A stretch of 41,508 nucleotides of DNA from Lachnospiraceae bacterium MC2017 (GCA_000701625.1 JNJK01000036.1:1-41508); one strand, 5' to 3'. Positions 24,993 through 34,029 are shown, numbered from the stretch's first letter. Notes: generated from the letters alone by a model not told the origin. A program made the numbers and translations.

Positions 24993-25028
24993 CTTAAACA
25001 CCCCTTACATCTTATTATTTCGTCATAC

Positions 25029-25973
25029 TCACCTGTATAATTCCTGCATGACAGCCTTTGCTTTACCGGTAGCATTGAAAAGATCGCACTTTGATGCAAT
25101 TTCCTCAGCTATTGCCTTTCTTCCCGGACCTACGATCTTTCTCGGATCATACTCAGTCTCCGGCAGTACCTTTATTGCTTCCCTTACAGCATCAGTATAA
25201 ACTTTCTTTAACCCTGTACCTACATTTATCTTACTCATTCCCATGGCTACGCACTTCTTAAAGTCCTCATCCGGAACTCCCGTACCACCATGCAGAACGA
25301 GCGGGATGTCTGTAGCTTTTCTGATTTCTTCCAGCAGATCAAATCTGATCTTTGGTGCTGCTTTATAAAATCCATGAGCTGTTCCGATAGCTACTGCGAG
25401 AGCATCGATTCCGGTCTTTTCTACAAACTCAGGAACAAGTGCCGGATCTGTATATGCTTTTCCTGCATCCTCTTCAGAAACACTAATGTTATCTTCATGT
25501 CCTGCAAGCATTCCAAGCTCTGCTTCCACAGAGCAGCCAAATTTCCCTCTCGGGCTCTGATCATGTGCAAATTCTGCGATCTCTCTTGATTTTTCTATAT
25601 TGATCTCAAAGCTTTCCTGAGATGCATCGATCATTACATTGGTAAAACCAACTGTGACAGCGTGCTTTATCATATCGAGATCAGTTGCATGATCTAAATG
25701 AAGAACCATCGGAACTTCCGGATACTGACGTGCAATTCCTTTTGCAGCATCAGCGACCAGTTCAAGCGAACCAATATATTTAAGTGCTCCAAGTGACAAC
25801 ATAAGGATCACCGGTGCATTCTTCTCTCTTGCTCCTTCAACAATACCTACCATCTCGGGAATCGTACTAAAGTTAAATGCTCCAACCGCGTATCTTTCTT
25901 TCGGATCTATATTTTTATCCAATGCTCTCCTTAAAGAATCAGCCATTACTTCTTTCATTGTTACTAATGCCAT
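25029..25973 (-). CDS. Class II fructose/tagatose-bisphosphate aldolase family
   Basis: This 314-residue TIM-barrel protein is of the class II (zinc) ketose-bisphosphate aldolase family. Visible are AVGAFNFSTIPEM near residue 30, the HLDHATD motif with catalytic Asp and zinc His near residue 92, the SVEAELG motif near residue 147, the zinc ligand in GTAHGFYK near residue 196 and VLHGGTGVP near residue 225. Products are dihydroxyacetone phosphate and glyceraldehyde 3-phosphate (or another aldehyde). The C-terminal KINVGTGLK phosphate loop is intact. It lies between the ROK and PfkB kinase genes, consistent with the lower part of a hexose pathway. Confidence 0.92.
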   Translation of the reverse strand: MALVTMKEVMADSLRRALDKNIDPKERYAVGAFNFSTIPEMVGIVEGAREKNAPVILMLSLGALKYIGSLELVADAAKGIARQYPEVPMVLHLDHATDLDMIKHAVTVGFTNVMIDASQESFEINIEKSREIAEFAHDQSPRGKFGCSVEAELGMLAGHEDNISVSEEDAGKAYTDPALVPEFVEKTGIDALAVAIGTAHGFYKAAPKIRFDLLEEIRKATDIPLVLHGGTGVPDEDFKKCVAMGMSKINVGTGLKKVYTDAVREAIKVLPETEYDPRKIVGPGRKAIAEEIASKCDLFNATGKAKAVMQELYR

Positions 25974-25986
25974 CTATACTCTCCTT

Positions 25987-26958
25987 TCAAAACTCTTCTC
26001 CGGAAATTGCTTTTTTTGCCATCACATACGCTCCATATGCAACGACCTTGTCATTTAATTCCGATATCAATATCCTGTCTTTACTGTATTCAAAGCAGGC
26101 TCGTCTCTGTATCTCGCACATCATGTCTTCAAAGAACCACTTATGCGCCTTTGCTATGCCTCCTGCAAGAACGATCACATCAGGATCAAAAATATTTATC
26201 AGATTAGAAAGACCCGCACCTATGTACATACCTTCTTGTCTGAGCATACCTATCGCATAGGAATCGCCTTTTTCAGCAGCATCCGTTAGTATTTTTCCAC
26301 TGACTCTCTGCGGGTCATATCCAATCGCATCAAATGCCTGCGACCGGATGCCATTTTCAATATCGCGTATCATTCTTTTATTTAGAGCCGTTCCGGACGC
26401 ATATAGTTCAAAGCAGCCATTTCCACCGCAGCCGCATTTAGGTCCTGCAAAGTTTATGGATACATGCCCAAACTCTCCTGAAAAACCTGAGTGTCCGTGC
26501 AAAATTTTTCCGTTATATGCTATTCCACCTCCGCAGCCGGTACTTATTGTCTGGTACAGGACTACTTCTTTTCCCTTTGCGACTCCGACGTTCGATTCTG
26601 CGAGGGCTCCTAAATTTCCGTCATTTTCCACATATACAGGTACATGAAATTCATCTCGTAACCTCTGCCCCAGCGGAAAGTTTTTCCATCCCATCATAGG
26701 TACATCTATTATAAGTCCTGTCCTGTAATCAAGAGGTCCGGGGGCAGCTACTCCTATTGCTGCGATGTCCGCCACGGAGATTCCGGCTTCCTTTATAGTC
26801 TTATAGGCTTCAGTTACCGTATTTTCAAAAACCGCATCTTCTCCTTCGTATGTCCTTGATGCTGCTACATTGAAGCCTGTCACCGGATCTCCTTTTTCAT
26901 CAAAGAGTACTGTGGTCGTCTTTGTACCACCAATATCCAGTATTAAGTAGTAGCCCAT
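25987..26958 (-). CDS. ROK family sugar kinase
   Basis: This 323-residue ROK kinase has phosphate loop LDIGGTKTTTVLFDE at the N-terminus, catalytic Asp in VENDGNLGALAE near residue 112, STGCGGGIAYNG near residue 140 and the zinc motif CGCGGNGCFELYASG near residue 180. No helix-turn-helix is present, so it is an enzyme and not a regulator. By position with an AlsE-like epimerase and an RbsABC-like importer it may act like allokinase AlsK, phosphorylating the imported sugar or its isomer at C6. It starts three bases after the permease stop. Confidence 0.92.
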   Translation of the reverse strand: MGYYLILDIGGTKTTTVLFDEKGDPVTGFNVAASRTYEGEDAVFENTVTEAYKTIKEAGISVADIAAIGVAAPGPLDYRTGLIIDVPMMGWKNFPLGQRLRDEFHVPVYVENDGNLGALAESNVGVAKGKEVVLYQTISTGCGGGIAYNGKILHGHSGFSGEFGHVSINFAGPKCGCGGNGCFELYASGTALNKRMIRDIENGIRSQAFDAIGYDPQRVSGKILTDAAEKGDSYAIGMLRQEGMYIGAGLSNLINIFDPDVIVLAGGIAKAHKWFFEDMMCEIQRRACFEYSKDRILISELNDKVVAYGAYVMAKKAISGEEF

Positions 26959-26961
26959 GTC

Positions 26962-27945
26962 TTATTCTTTTTCACCTTTCTGTGCCATATCGAGAAGAAC
27001 TGCGAGGATGATAATGGCACCGATAACGACCTTCTGCCAGTACGCGTTGATCTCCATAAGTGTCATACCGTTATTAATAACTGCGATGATCGCACATCCA
27101 AACATCGCTCTTGCAACCGAACCTGCACCTCCGCTTAATGATGTTCCGCCAAGAACAGTCGCTGCGATAGCAAACATCTCGTATCCTTCACCTGTAGCCG
27201 GATGTCCGTTATTTACCTTTGATGCAGCTACGACTCCGGCAAGACCTGCACAGATACCACAGATCATGTGGCAGAGAAGTGTTACACGTCTCGTATCAAT
27301 ACCGCTCATATGAGCAACATTTCTATTTGAACCAACCGCAAATACATGACGGCCAAAAACTGTTTTTGTGAGAACCAGATGGAAAATAATGACAACGATA
27401 ACTGTGAAGATAATGATGCAGGGTATGATTCCTGTCGGGAAAGATGCTGTCTGTATAAGTCTGCCTGCGCCAAGCACAGAAAAACCATTTGGCAGACCGT
27501 ATACCGGACCGCCTCCGGAAATAATGTAAGCAAGTCCCCTAAATGCCTGCATGAGTGATAACGTACAGATCATCGGAACCAGATTTCTGTATGCTATAAG
27601 ATATCCGATGAAAAGACCTATAACTGCTCCTGCAAGTGTTCCTACGATAATCTGAAGTATTATGATGACCGGTGTCTGTGTCACGCCTGTTGCGAGCACA
27701 AGCTGCGCTGCGAGGATACCGGTTATCGCCATAATAGAACCTACACTGATATCAATACCGCCAAGGATTATCACATAAGTAAGACCTGATGCCAGAAGAG
27801 CGTTTAAGCACATCTGACCCACAAGATTTATAAGGTTCGCAACCTTAAGGAATGTCGCATTTCCTATCGAAAAGCCAACTACCAGCAGTATCAGAACTAT
27901 AACGACGATATTGTCGGTTATCAGTCTTTTTGTGTTGTTATTCAT
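26962..27945 (-). CDS. Sugar ABC importer permease (RbsC-like)
   Basis: This protein of about 327 residues is a BPD_transp_2-type permease with eight to ten predicted helices. It carries the family motifs IILGGIDISVGSIMAITG near residue 60 and AIAATVLGGTSLSGGAGS near residue 255. It passes the sugar delivered by the binding protein through the membrane. The frame is open upstream to 28005, overlapping the ATPase gene, but TCAGGAGGGAG before ATG 27945 fixes the start. Order binding protein-ATPase-permease is as in ribose and allose systems. Confidence 0.95.
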   Translation of the reverse strand: MNNNTKRLITDNIVVIVLILLVVGFSIGNATFLKVANLINLVGQMCLNALLASGLTYVIILGGIDISVGSIMAITGILAAQLVLATGVTQTPVIIILQIIVGTLAGAVIGLFIGYLIAYRNLVPMICTLSLMQAFRGLAYIISGGGPVYGLPNGFSVLGAGRLIQTASFPTGIIPCIIIFTVIVVIIFHLVLTKTVFGRHVFAVGSNRNVAHMSGIDTRRVTLLCHMICGICAGLAGVVAASKVNNGHPATGEGYEMFAIAATVLGGTSLSGGAGSVARAMFGCAIIAVINNGMTLMEINAYWQKVVIGAIIILAVLLDMAQKGEKE

Positions 27946-27964
27946 GTATATACTCCCTCCTGAC

Positions 27965-29479
27965 TCATGCTTCCTTTTTTTCATCATCTGATACCGGACT
28001 TGCAAGTGAGATTATGTTTATCTCACTTATTTCTTCATGGCTTAGTTCGCCTTTTATGATTCCCTCCGACATCACATAAACCCTGTCCGCAACCTTTATG
28101 ATCTCCGGCATATCAGATGAGACCATAACTATGCTTCCGCCGTCTTCTACAAATTTATTCATGAGAGCATAAAATTCTGCTCTGGCATTTACGTCGATTC
28201 CCTTTGTCGGTTCATCAAGGATCAGAACCTTTACACCTGCGGCAAGCCATTTCGAAAGGATCACTTTCTGCTGATTGCCGCCCGACAGATTTCCACATAA
28301 AACCTGTATATTCGGTGCTTTTATCTGAAGCTTTTTTCTGTATTCTTCACTTGTGTCTTTTTCCCATTTGACATTTACAAGCTTCATCAGGAATTTCTTT
28401 GCGTGGAACGGCAGGTTTGGAAGCCCGACATTTTCCTGTATTGACTTTGTGAGAAGAAGACCCGTTCGCCGTCTGTCCTCTGTCGCAAGTCCCATTTTGT
28501 GCGCTATAGCTTCTGACGGATGTTTGAAATGAACTTCTTTTCCTTCAAGGAATACTTTTCCGGAAGTTGCACGGGTTGCTCCGAATACCGCTTCCATAAC
28601 TTCCGTACGTCCTGCTCCTACTAGACCGGAGAACGCAACTATTTCACCTGCATTAGCATGGAAGCTCACATCCCTGAATTTTCCTTCCTGAGTAAGATGT
28701 TCAACCCTCAAAAGTTCTTCCTTTGCAGTGTGCTCAGGCTTTACATATGCTCCAAGCTCACGGCCAACCATACTGTTTACTATGGTCTTTTCATCTACGT
28801 CCTTTACCATGTATTCAGCGACCTTTAAGCCGTCTCTGAAAATGGAACAACGTTCACAGATCATCGGGAGTTCCGCCATTCTGTGAGTTACATAGATCAT
28901 TGTGGTATTCGCTTTTTTCATCTTCCGTACCTGTTCAAAAAGAGAATCGATCTCTTTATCAGAAAGAGAAGAAGTCGGTTCATCAAGTACCACGACCTTT
29001 GCATGCTTTGAAATGACCTTGGCTATCTCTACCATCTGAAGCTGCGCTGCTGTAAGTCCCGCGCATATCGTATGCGAATCGAGCTTCAACTCCATTTCAT
29101 CGAGAACAGCCTGTGCATCACTTTCCATCTTCTTGCGGTTCAAAAGTCCGTTTGAATATCTCGGCTCACAGCCCAGATACATATTTTCTGCTATTGAAAG
29201 ATGCGGAGCGATGGATGTTTCCTGTTGTATTACAGCGATCCCTGCATCGATAGCATCTTTCGGAGTCTTAAAATTGCAGGTTTTCCCCTCTAAAAGAACC
29301 TCCCCCTTTGTGGGCTTATAGATTGAAGCGATTATCTTTATAAGTGTGGATTTTCCTGCTCCGTTTTCTCCAACCAGGGCATGACATTCTCCCGGGTAGA
29401 AATCGATACTTATGTCTTCCAGCGCTTTTACGCCCGGAAATTCTTTTGCTATATGCTTAACCTGTAATACCGGTTCCAT
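27965..29479 (-). CDS. Sugar ABC importer ATPase (RbsA-like, two nucleotide-binding domains)
   Basis: This protein of about 504 residues has two ABC domains. The first has Walker A GENGAGKST, a degenerate signature (LTAAQLQMVEIAKVI) and VVLDEPTSSL. The second has the altered P-loop GLVGAGRTEVMEA, signature LSGGNQQK and LILDEPTKGID. This is the typical asymmetry of RbsA/MglA. ATG 29479 follows GGAGGGAACGGT and replaces the upstream in-frame start at 29515. It energises the permease at 26962. Confidence 0.96.
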   Translation of the reverse strand: MEPVLQVKHIAKEFPGVKALEDISIDFYPGECHALVGENGAGKSTLIKIIASIYKPTKGEVLLEGKTCNFKTPKDAIDAGIAVIQQETSIAPHLSIAENMYLGCEPRYSNGLLNRKKMESDAQAVLDEMELKLDSHTICAGLTAAQLQMVEIAKVISKHAKVVVLDEPTSSLSDKEIDSLFEQVRKMKKANTTMIYVTHRMAELPMICERCSIFRDGLKVAEYMVKDVDEKTIVNSMVGRELGAYVKPEHTAKEELLRVEHLTQEGKFRDVSFHANAGEIVAFSGLVGAGRTEVMEAVFGATRATSGKVFLEGKEVHFKHPSEAIAHKMGLATEDRRRTGLLLTKSIQENVGLPNLPFHAKKFLMKLVNVKWEKDTSEEYRKKLQIKAPNIQVLCGNLSGGNQQKVILSKWLAAGVKVLILDEPTKGIDVNARAEFYALMNKFVEDGGSIVMVSSDMPEIIKVADRVYVMSEGIIKGELSHEEISEINIISLASPVSDDEKKEA

Positions 29480-29543
29480 ACCGTTCCCTCCATATCTTAA
29501 AATCCCAAAACTCAACCATCACTGTTCGTCCCAGTAATGACAA

Positions 29544-29570
29544 GTGTCCAAGCCATATCGGCCTGGACAC
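29544..29570 (-). repeat. Intercistronic hairpin between binding protein and ATPase genes
   Basis: GTGTCCAAGCC pairs with GGCCTGGACAC (one wobble pair) around five bases. It lies 40 bases after the binding protein stop. The following tract is only weakly T-rich, so partial termination or mRNA protection is likely, which would give more binding protein than ATPase. Confidence 0.65.
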
Positions 29571-29609
29571 CGCAGATATGTGCAAGATTTTGTATGCACA
29601 TTGATGATC

Positions 29610-30707
29610 TTATTGCAGGAAATCCTTAACATTTTCCTTTGTTACAAGCTGGCAGTCGATGAGATCTTTCTGCTCGCCTTCAATCTTACCTGTTGTGAAG
29701 TATTCAGCCATCTTATCTACGATACCTGCACCGATTCCGTGAGGATCCTGTGCAACTTCTGCTTCCCAGATCTTTCCAACTGTGTCATCTGCGATATATT
29801 CGCAAGCTGTCTGACCAGCATCAAATCCTACGATCTTTGTTGAGCTTCCTGCTGCCTGGATAGCTGCAAGTGCGCCGTAGCCTGTAGGATCACCTACTAC
29901 GAAGATATAGGAAAGGTCATCGCCATACTGTGTGATGAGGTTCTGCATGATATCAGAAGCCTTTGACTGATCGTTATCAGCGTCCTGTGACTCGATAAGC
30001 GTCAGGTCTTTTCCACCGTCTATAGCAGCCTGGATAGTTTCTTCAAATCCAGCCTGACGATCCTGAGTTGACTGAGCTGATGCATAGGTGATGCAGCCTA
30101 CTACAGATCCTTCCGGGGCATGCTCTGCAACGTACTCGCCTGCTGTGATACCGCCTGCTTTGTTATTTGATCCAACGAATGAAATATAGTCGCCGAGATA
30201 CTGGTCATCTACAGTACAGTCAAATGTAAACATTGCAACACCTGATGCTGCTGCCTGCTGCATAGCAGGAACTGTACCTGCCGGATCATTTGCAGAGAAA
30301 GCGATTCCGTTATATCCACCTGCAACATATGTATTTATAAGATCTGTACACTTTGAACCATCAAGTTCCTGATCGCTTATCGTAGGGTCAGGAATACCAA
30401 GCGCTTTACATTCGTCCTTGATACCTTCTGCGACAGTCTGATAGAATGCATCATTCATTGTTCCTACGATAAATGCCAGCTTGAGCTCAGACAGATCCTT
30501 TGTTGCCGCTGCCCCATCTGCTGCAGCCTCTGATGCAGGTGTCTCTGATGCAGGTGCCTCTGATGCAGGTGTTTCTGCTGCTGCGCTCGATGCAGCAGGT
30601 GCTTCTGATGCAGGTGCCGAACTACTATTCTGGGCTGCTCCGCCACATCCAACCATAGTCATTGCCATAGCTGCTGCCAGTGTTACCGAAAGAAACTTCT
30701 TCATCAT
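29610..30707 (-). CDS. Sugar ABC importer substrate-binding lipoprotein (RbsB/AlsB-like)
   Basis: This is a lipoprotein of about 365 residues with signal MMKKFLSVTLAAAMAMTMVGC (lipobox VGC). A low-complexity Ala/Ser/Glu/Pro linker of repeated APASE/TPASE units (about 25-65) follows. The periplasmic-binding-protein type 1 sugar domain starts at LKLAFIVGTMNDAFYQTVAEG. GYNGIAFSANDPAGTVPA and VVGDPTGYGALAAIQAAG are family landmarks. It captures the sugar outside the membrane. AAGGAGG eight bases before ATG 30707 fixes the start over 30725. The ligand is probably a monosaccharide. Confidence 0.93.
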   Translation of the reverse strand: MMKKFLSVTLAAAMAMTMVGCGGAAQNSSSAPASEAPAASSAAAETPASEAPASETPASEAAADGAAATKDLSELKLAFIVGTMNDAFYQTVAEGIKDECKALGIPDPTISDQELDGSKCTDLINTYVAGGYNGIAFSANDPAGTVPAMQQAAASGVAMFTFDCTVDDQYLGDYISFVGSNNKAGGITAGEYVAEHAPEGSVVGCITYASAQSTQDRQAGFEETIQAAIDGGKDLTLIESQDADNDQSKASDIMQNLITQYGDDLSYIFVVGDPTGYGALAAIQAAGSSTKIVGFDAGQTACEYIADDTVGKIWEAEVAQDPHGIGAGIVDKMAEYFTTGKIEGEQKDLIDCQLVTKENVKDFLQ

Positions 30708-30778
30708 AATTTTTTCCTCCTTCATTCGTTAAAACCACCATTTATAAATAAGCGCCCACTCTCACGCCTATTCTCTGA

Positions 30779-31462
30779 TCACTTTGCTTCCGGATATTCC
30801 GTGCAGAGAAGTCTGTATGGAGCTTCATCTTCTTCTATAGTCGGGAAACGTCCGAGAGGCTCCTTGAAACGATTATCCGTGTCATCATCATTGCACATAG
30901 ATACTTCACCTATCAGCGCCGGTCCGCCCTCCGGAATGACAAATTCATGATAAAGGTAAGGATACAGCGTAAAACTTTCACCCGGTTTCAAAGCCACCTG
31001 CGAGCCTGCCGGAAGTCTGTACTGACGTCCGTCCTTCATGATGAGTACATCAGTGTCTTCAAATTCTTCCGTTTCTTTATTCGCGTTATAAAAAGTAAAT
31101 AATATGTCATTTCCTCCGCGATTTATGATGTCTTCCATCTTATTCCAATGAAAATGCATAGGAGAGACCTGTCCCGAATCGCACATCATTATCTTTTCAG
31201 CGTACGGTTTTTTGTACTTATCAGGCATCTTTACATTTCCGTTACGGATAGTGATCAGCGCAAGCCCCAACGTATCGAAGTGTCCCTCACCGTAGTCGGT
31301 GACATCCCAGCCAAGCTTGTTATCACGGATCTCGTCATACTCATGTCCGAGCGTTGACCATTCTTCCGGTGTGAAACTCAGATACGGAGGAAGTGCAAAC
31401 TTGTATTCATTAAGAAGTGCCTCAAATTTTTTAATTACCCTGTTGATCTCTGATCTCTTCAT
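30779..31462 (-). CDS. D-lyxose/D-mannose-type sugar isomerase (cupin)
   Basis: This 227-residue protein matches the D-lyxose ketol-isomerase cupin family. The metal-binding site is visible as SPMHFHWNKMEDIINRGG near residue 105 (His, His, Glu) with a fourth ligand in YLYHEFVIPEGG near residue 172. The family interconverts D-lyxose/D-xylulose and D-mannose/D-fructose and often accepts other aldoses, which suits a first isomerisation of an imported aldose. It lies between the DUF4432 gene and the binding-protein gene. Confidence 0.88.
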   Translation of the reverse strand: MKRSEINRVIKKFEALLNEYKFALPPYLSFTPEEWSTLGHEYDEIRDNKLGWDVTDYGEGHFDTLGLALITIRNGNVKMPDKYKKPYAEKIMMCDSGQVSPMHFHWNKMEDIINRGGNDILFTFYNANKETEEFEDTDVLIMKDGRQYRLPAGSQVALKPGESFTLYPYLYHEFVIPEGGPALIGEVSMCNDDDTDNRFKEPLGRFPTIEEDEAPYRLLCTEYPEAK

Positions 31463-31478
31463 AGTTTTTCTCCCTGTC

Positions 31479-32525
31479 CTACATTAAGCTCTCTAACTGC
31501 GCCTTTTTCTCTTCGATTTTTTCCTTACCCTCGATCACCGTAAATTTCAGGCTGTATGTCGATTTCTCAAATGGTTCCAGATATCTCAAGAGACCGTTTT
31601 CCTTGTGGTACGCTCTGTTGTATGCCATAGCATTTGCAGGTTCGAGTCCCATCACATAATCACCGGATGCGAGAGATTTCCACTGGTTAAAGTACGGCAG
31701 CTGATTCTTATTAAACTCGATCAAAAGTGCCACATCATATTTCCGGTTTATGAAAAGACACCCTGTATTTCCATTGGAATCTGCCGCAAGCTCATGAATA
31801 TAAACGTATTCTTCCGCATTATCCACCGGTGCTTCCATCACATTCCATTTATCAAGATGCTTTTCAGAAAATTCTTCGCGTCCTCTTACTTTCTCTGACG
31901 GAAGAACGAGTTCCGATCCGTCATCAAGGAACGGATATCCCATATTGCAGTGATACATGAGCATCAGCGGCTCTTTTCTGTATGACTGATTTTCGACTTC
32001 ATCCGTTATTACGATACTGTCATCTCCGAGAGTACTTTCGATCTTTCTCCGCAGAACCATATTCTCTCCGAAAAGCTCTGCTTCTCTCATTTCGCCGGTA
32101 ATGACAACTTTTATACCGTCCTCACCCTCGATAACGTCCGTACTCACGTGCTCTGCCGGAGTAGTCCTCATACGTCCGTGCATCGGATACTCTTTCCCAT
32201 CCAGCACATGCGGACTGCATATACTTTCCAGACCGCAGGTAAAGAAAAATCCGCACATTATACTTCTCTGAGCTTCCGCTCCTGCCGTATCAAACGGATT
32301 TCTGCCGATAAGACCGGGCTTTGACAAAAAAGATAGATTAAGCCCCTTATATGACAAGTCCGAAAGATCCAGGCACTTATCAAGCTGAGAATGAAACGCC
32401 AGATTTCCGCACTTTACTTCCACCGCGTTCATCCATTCACTTCTGCCTTCTCTGTACGCTATCGGTCTTGCGTATACCAGCTGTTGAAGGCTTCCGATCT
32501 TCTTAAACAATTCTTTCTTATCCAC
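31479..32525 (-). CDS. DUF4432 family aldose 1-epimerase-like protein
   Basis: This 348-residue protein has the galactose mutarotase-like beta-sandwich pattern of DUF4432. It has LDLSDLSYKGLNLSFLS near residue 52, MCGFFFTCGLESICSPH near residue 90, the catalytic-type His in MHGRMRTTPAEH near residue 115, MLMYHCNMGYP near residue 190 and GLEPANA near residue 295. Relatives act on anomers or related sugars, but for most the substrate is unknown. It starts with GTG eight bases after AAGGGG. It probably prepares the right anomer or ring form for the isomerase encoded next. Confidence 0.85.
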   Translation of the reverse strand: MDKKELFKKIGSLQQLVYARPIAYREGRSEWMNAVEVKCGNLAFHSQLDKCLDLSDLSYKGLNLSFLSKPGLIGRNPFDTAGAEAQRSIMCGFFFTCGLESICSPHVLDGKEYPMHGRMRTTPAEHVSTDVIEGEDGIKVVITGEMREAELFGENMVLRRKIESTLGDDSIVITDEVENQSYRKEPLMLMYHCNMGYPFLDDGSELVLPSEKVRGREEFSEKHLDKWNVMEAPVDNAEEYVYIHELAADSNGNTGCLFINRKYDVALLIEFNKNQLPYFNQWKSLASGDYVMGLEPANAMAYNRAYHKENGLLRYLEPFEKSTYSLKFTVIEGKEKIEEKKAQLESLM

Positions 32526-32538
32526 TTTTACTTCCCCT

Positions 32539-33114
32539 TTATTCCAGATTTGCGTGACACCGCCACAGGCTTTTCATATCTATCTGCCGTTCTTCGATTA
32601 TCATCTTTGCGATTATGTCTCCGAAAAGAAGCAGGCTTTGTTCAAAGAGCGATGTCATCGGCTGTGCCGAATCAATCTCATCCTCCAGGTACTCCTTTGT
32701 CCTGACCGGTATCCGTACCATCAGATCCGCGTATTCTTTCATAGGACTATTTGGATTTGATCCGATGTGGGCTATCTTTGCCCCCCTGCTCTTTGCGATC
32801 CTCGCTATCCCCAGAGGAAACATTGTCGAACCACTTCCGGATCCTACTATCAGGAGATCCTTTTCTGTTATAGCCGGTTCGGTAATCTCTCCTACATAAT
32901 GGGTTTTTATACCGAGATGCGCTAATCTCTTGCATATCGCCTGAAGTGATAAAAGAACCCGTCCGACTCCCACAAAAAAGACCTGATCTGCATTTAGTAT
33001 TTCGTGAACAAGTCTCTCAACAGCTTCCGGATCAACTGCTGACAGTGCTGTATCCATTTCTTTTAGAATGAGACATTCCGTATCCTTATAACCTTCACTG
33101 TAAAACCCTTTCAT
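32539..33114 (-). CDS. hxlB: SIS-domain 6-phospho-3-hexuloisomerase-like protein
   Basis: This 191-residue single SIS domain matches HxlB (PHI) in length and motifs: VFFVGVGRVLLSLQAICKRL near residue 46, LLIVGSGSGSTMF near residue 87 and the C-terminal FEQSLLLFGDII. PHI converts D-arabino-3-hexulose 6-phosphate to fructose 6-phosphate; with HxlA it forms the ribulose monophosphate pathway. Here no hexulose-phosphate synthase is present; an AlsE-like epimerase lies upstream instead. So the substrate may be another 3-keto or 2-keto hexose phosphate. The gene starts ten bases after the epimerase stop. The symbol is by family resemblance only. Confidence 0.75.
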   Translation of the reverse strand: MKGFYSEGYKDTECLILKEMDTALSAVDPEAVERLVHEILNADQVFFVGVGRVLLSLQAICKRLAHLGIKTHYVGEITEPAITEKDLLIVGSGSGSTMFPLGIARIAKSRGAKIAHIGSNPNSPMKEYADLMVRIPVRTKEYLEDEIDSAQPMTSLFEQSLLLFGDIIAKMIIEERQIDMKSLWRCHANLE

Positions 33115-33124
33115 AAATCCCTCT

Positions 33125-33826
33125 CTATGACCGAAGCTCTTCTTCCAGTTCTTTCAGATATTTAAGGCTTCCTGCTATATCATCTTTTTTTATACAAGTA
33201 CTTCCTGCTGCAAAAATCTGTGCTTCACCCTTTGATCCAAACTCTCTTATGTTTTCTTCTGAAACTCTTCCATCAAGGATTATTTTCGTTTCGGGATGTA
33301 TCTCCATCACTTTCCTGTGAAGATCCCTGATCTTTTTCCCTGCATACGGTACCTGCCCCTCTCCGGCAACCTGTGCATATCCCGGATTTATCAACATAAG
33401 CAGTACACTGTCACATTTCTCGAGGATGTAATCCAAGGTGTTTAGCGGAGTCGCAGGCTTTAACGCCACGCCTGCTCTGATACCGTTACTGTGGATGTAA
33501 TTCAGCAATCCGTCTACGTGAGGAGCTGTCTCTATATGAAAAGTAATCTGAGACGCTCCTGCTTCGATAAGCTCATCTACAAAAAATTGAGGTTCCGTTG
33601 CCATTACATGAGCTTCAAATTCCAGCTTTGTCTTTTTCCTTAACTGCTTCACCGCATCCAATCCCAACGGCATACTTGGTGAAAAGTGTCCATCAAGGAT
33701 ATCTATATGAACCATTTCCAAACCGCTGTCTTCTATCTGATTTACTGCCCTTTCCAGATTGCACAGATCAAATGTTATGAGAGATGGTGATATACTGCAT
33801 TTTTTTCCCCACACACTGCTTTGCAT
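33125..33826 (-). CDS. alsE: Ribulose-phosphate 3-epimerase family, allulose-6-phosphate 3-epimerase-like
   Basis: This 233-residue TIM barrel of the Rpe family has ISPSLITFDL at the N-terminus, the metal ligands in MVHIDILDGHFSPSMPLG near residue 40, EAHVMATEP near residue 72, MLINPGYA near residue 142 and catalytic Asp in ILDGRVS near residue 187. Divergence from housekeeping Rpe and the company of a ROK kinase and RbsABC-like importer favour the AlsE type, which epimerises D-allulose 6-phosphate to D-fructose 6-phosphate. It is the first gene of the eleven-gene operon. The symbol is tentative. Confidence 0.75.
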   Translation of the reverse strand: MQSSVWGKKCSISPSLITFDLCNLERAVNQIEDSGLEMVHIDILDGHFSPSMPLGLDAVKQLRKKTKLEFEAHVMATEPQFFVDELIEAGASQITFHIETAPHVDGLLNYIHSNGIRAGVALKPATPLNTLDYILEKCDSVLLMLINPGYAQVAGEGQVPYAGKKIRDLHRKVMEIHPETKIILDGRVSEENIREFGSKGEAQIFAAGSTCIKKDDIAGSLKYLKELEEELRS

Positions 33827-33853
33827 TTCTTCTGAAACATCCCCCTCTCATTC

Positions 33854-33904
33854 GTAAATTCGATTTACTATATTTGTTAATTGAGTTAACTATATAGTAA
33901 CTCA
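33854..33904. promoter_or_regulatory. Probable ROK-type operators of the sugar operon
   Basis: GTAAAT-TCG-ATTTAC (33854-33868) and TGAGTTA-ACTATATAG-TAACTCA (33882-33904) are inverted repeats 28-78 bases upstream of the first gene. The second, with its GTTAAC-TATA-GTAAC core, looks like operators bound by XylR/NagC-type ROK repressors. The regulator encoded directly upstream at 34099-35259 is the obvious candidate. Confidence 0.6.
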
Positions 33905-33964
33905 TTCGTAAAGTCAAGTAACTATTTAGCATTTTTTATGTTCTGAAACTACTTTCATTGTATT

Positions 33965-33987
33965 TATTATGTACTTTGTACATAATA
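33965..33987. promoter_or_regulatory. Perfect palindrome upstream of the sugar operon
   Basis: TATTATGTAC-TTT-GTACATAATA has 10-bp arms. It lies about 140 bases upstream of the first sugar gene and 110 bases past the ROK regulator. No T tract follows, so an operator is more likely than a terminator; the cognate protein is unknown. The rest of the 33827-34098 region holds the ROK-type operators and a terminator. Confidence 0.5.
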
Positions 33988-34029
33988 TTCACATCTCCGC
34001 CGCCTTTTCGTTTTTTTTGCACATAAAAA

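Noticed and set aside
30481-30652. Long opposite-strand and shifted frames rich in Ala/Ser or His/Gln over the binding-protein linker
   Set aside because: They are shadows of a repetitive ASEAP/ASETP linker; composition is explained by the repeat in the real frame.
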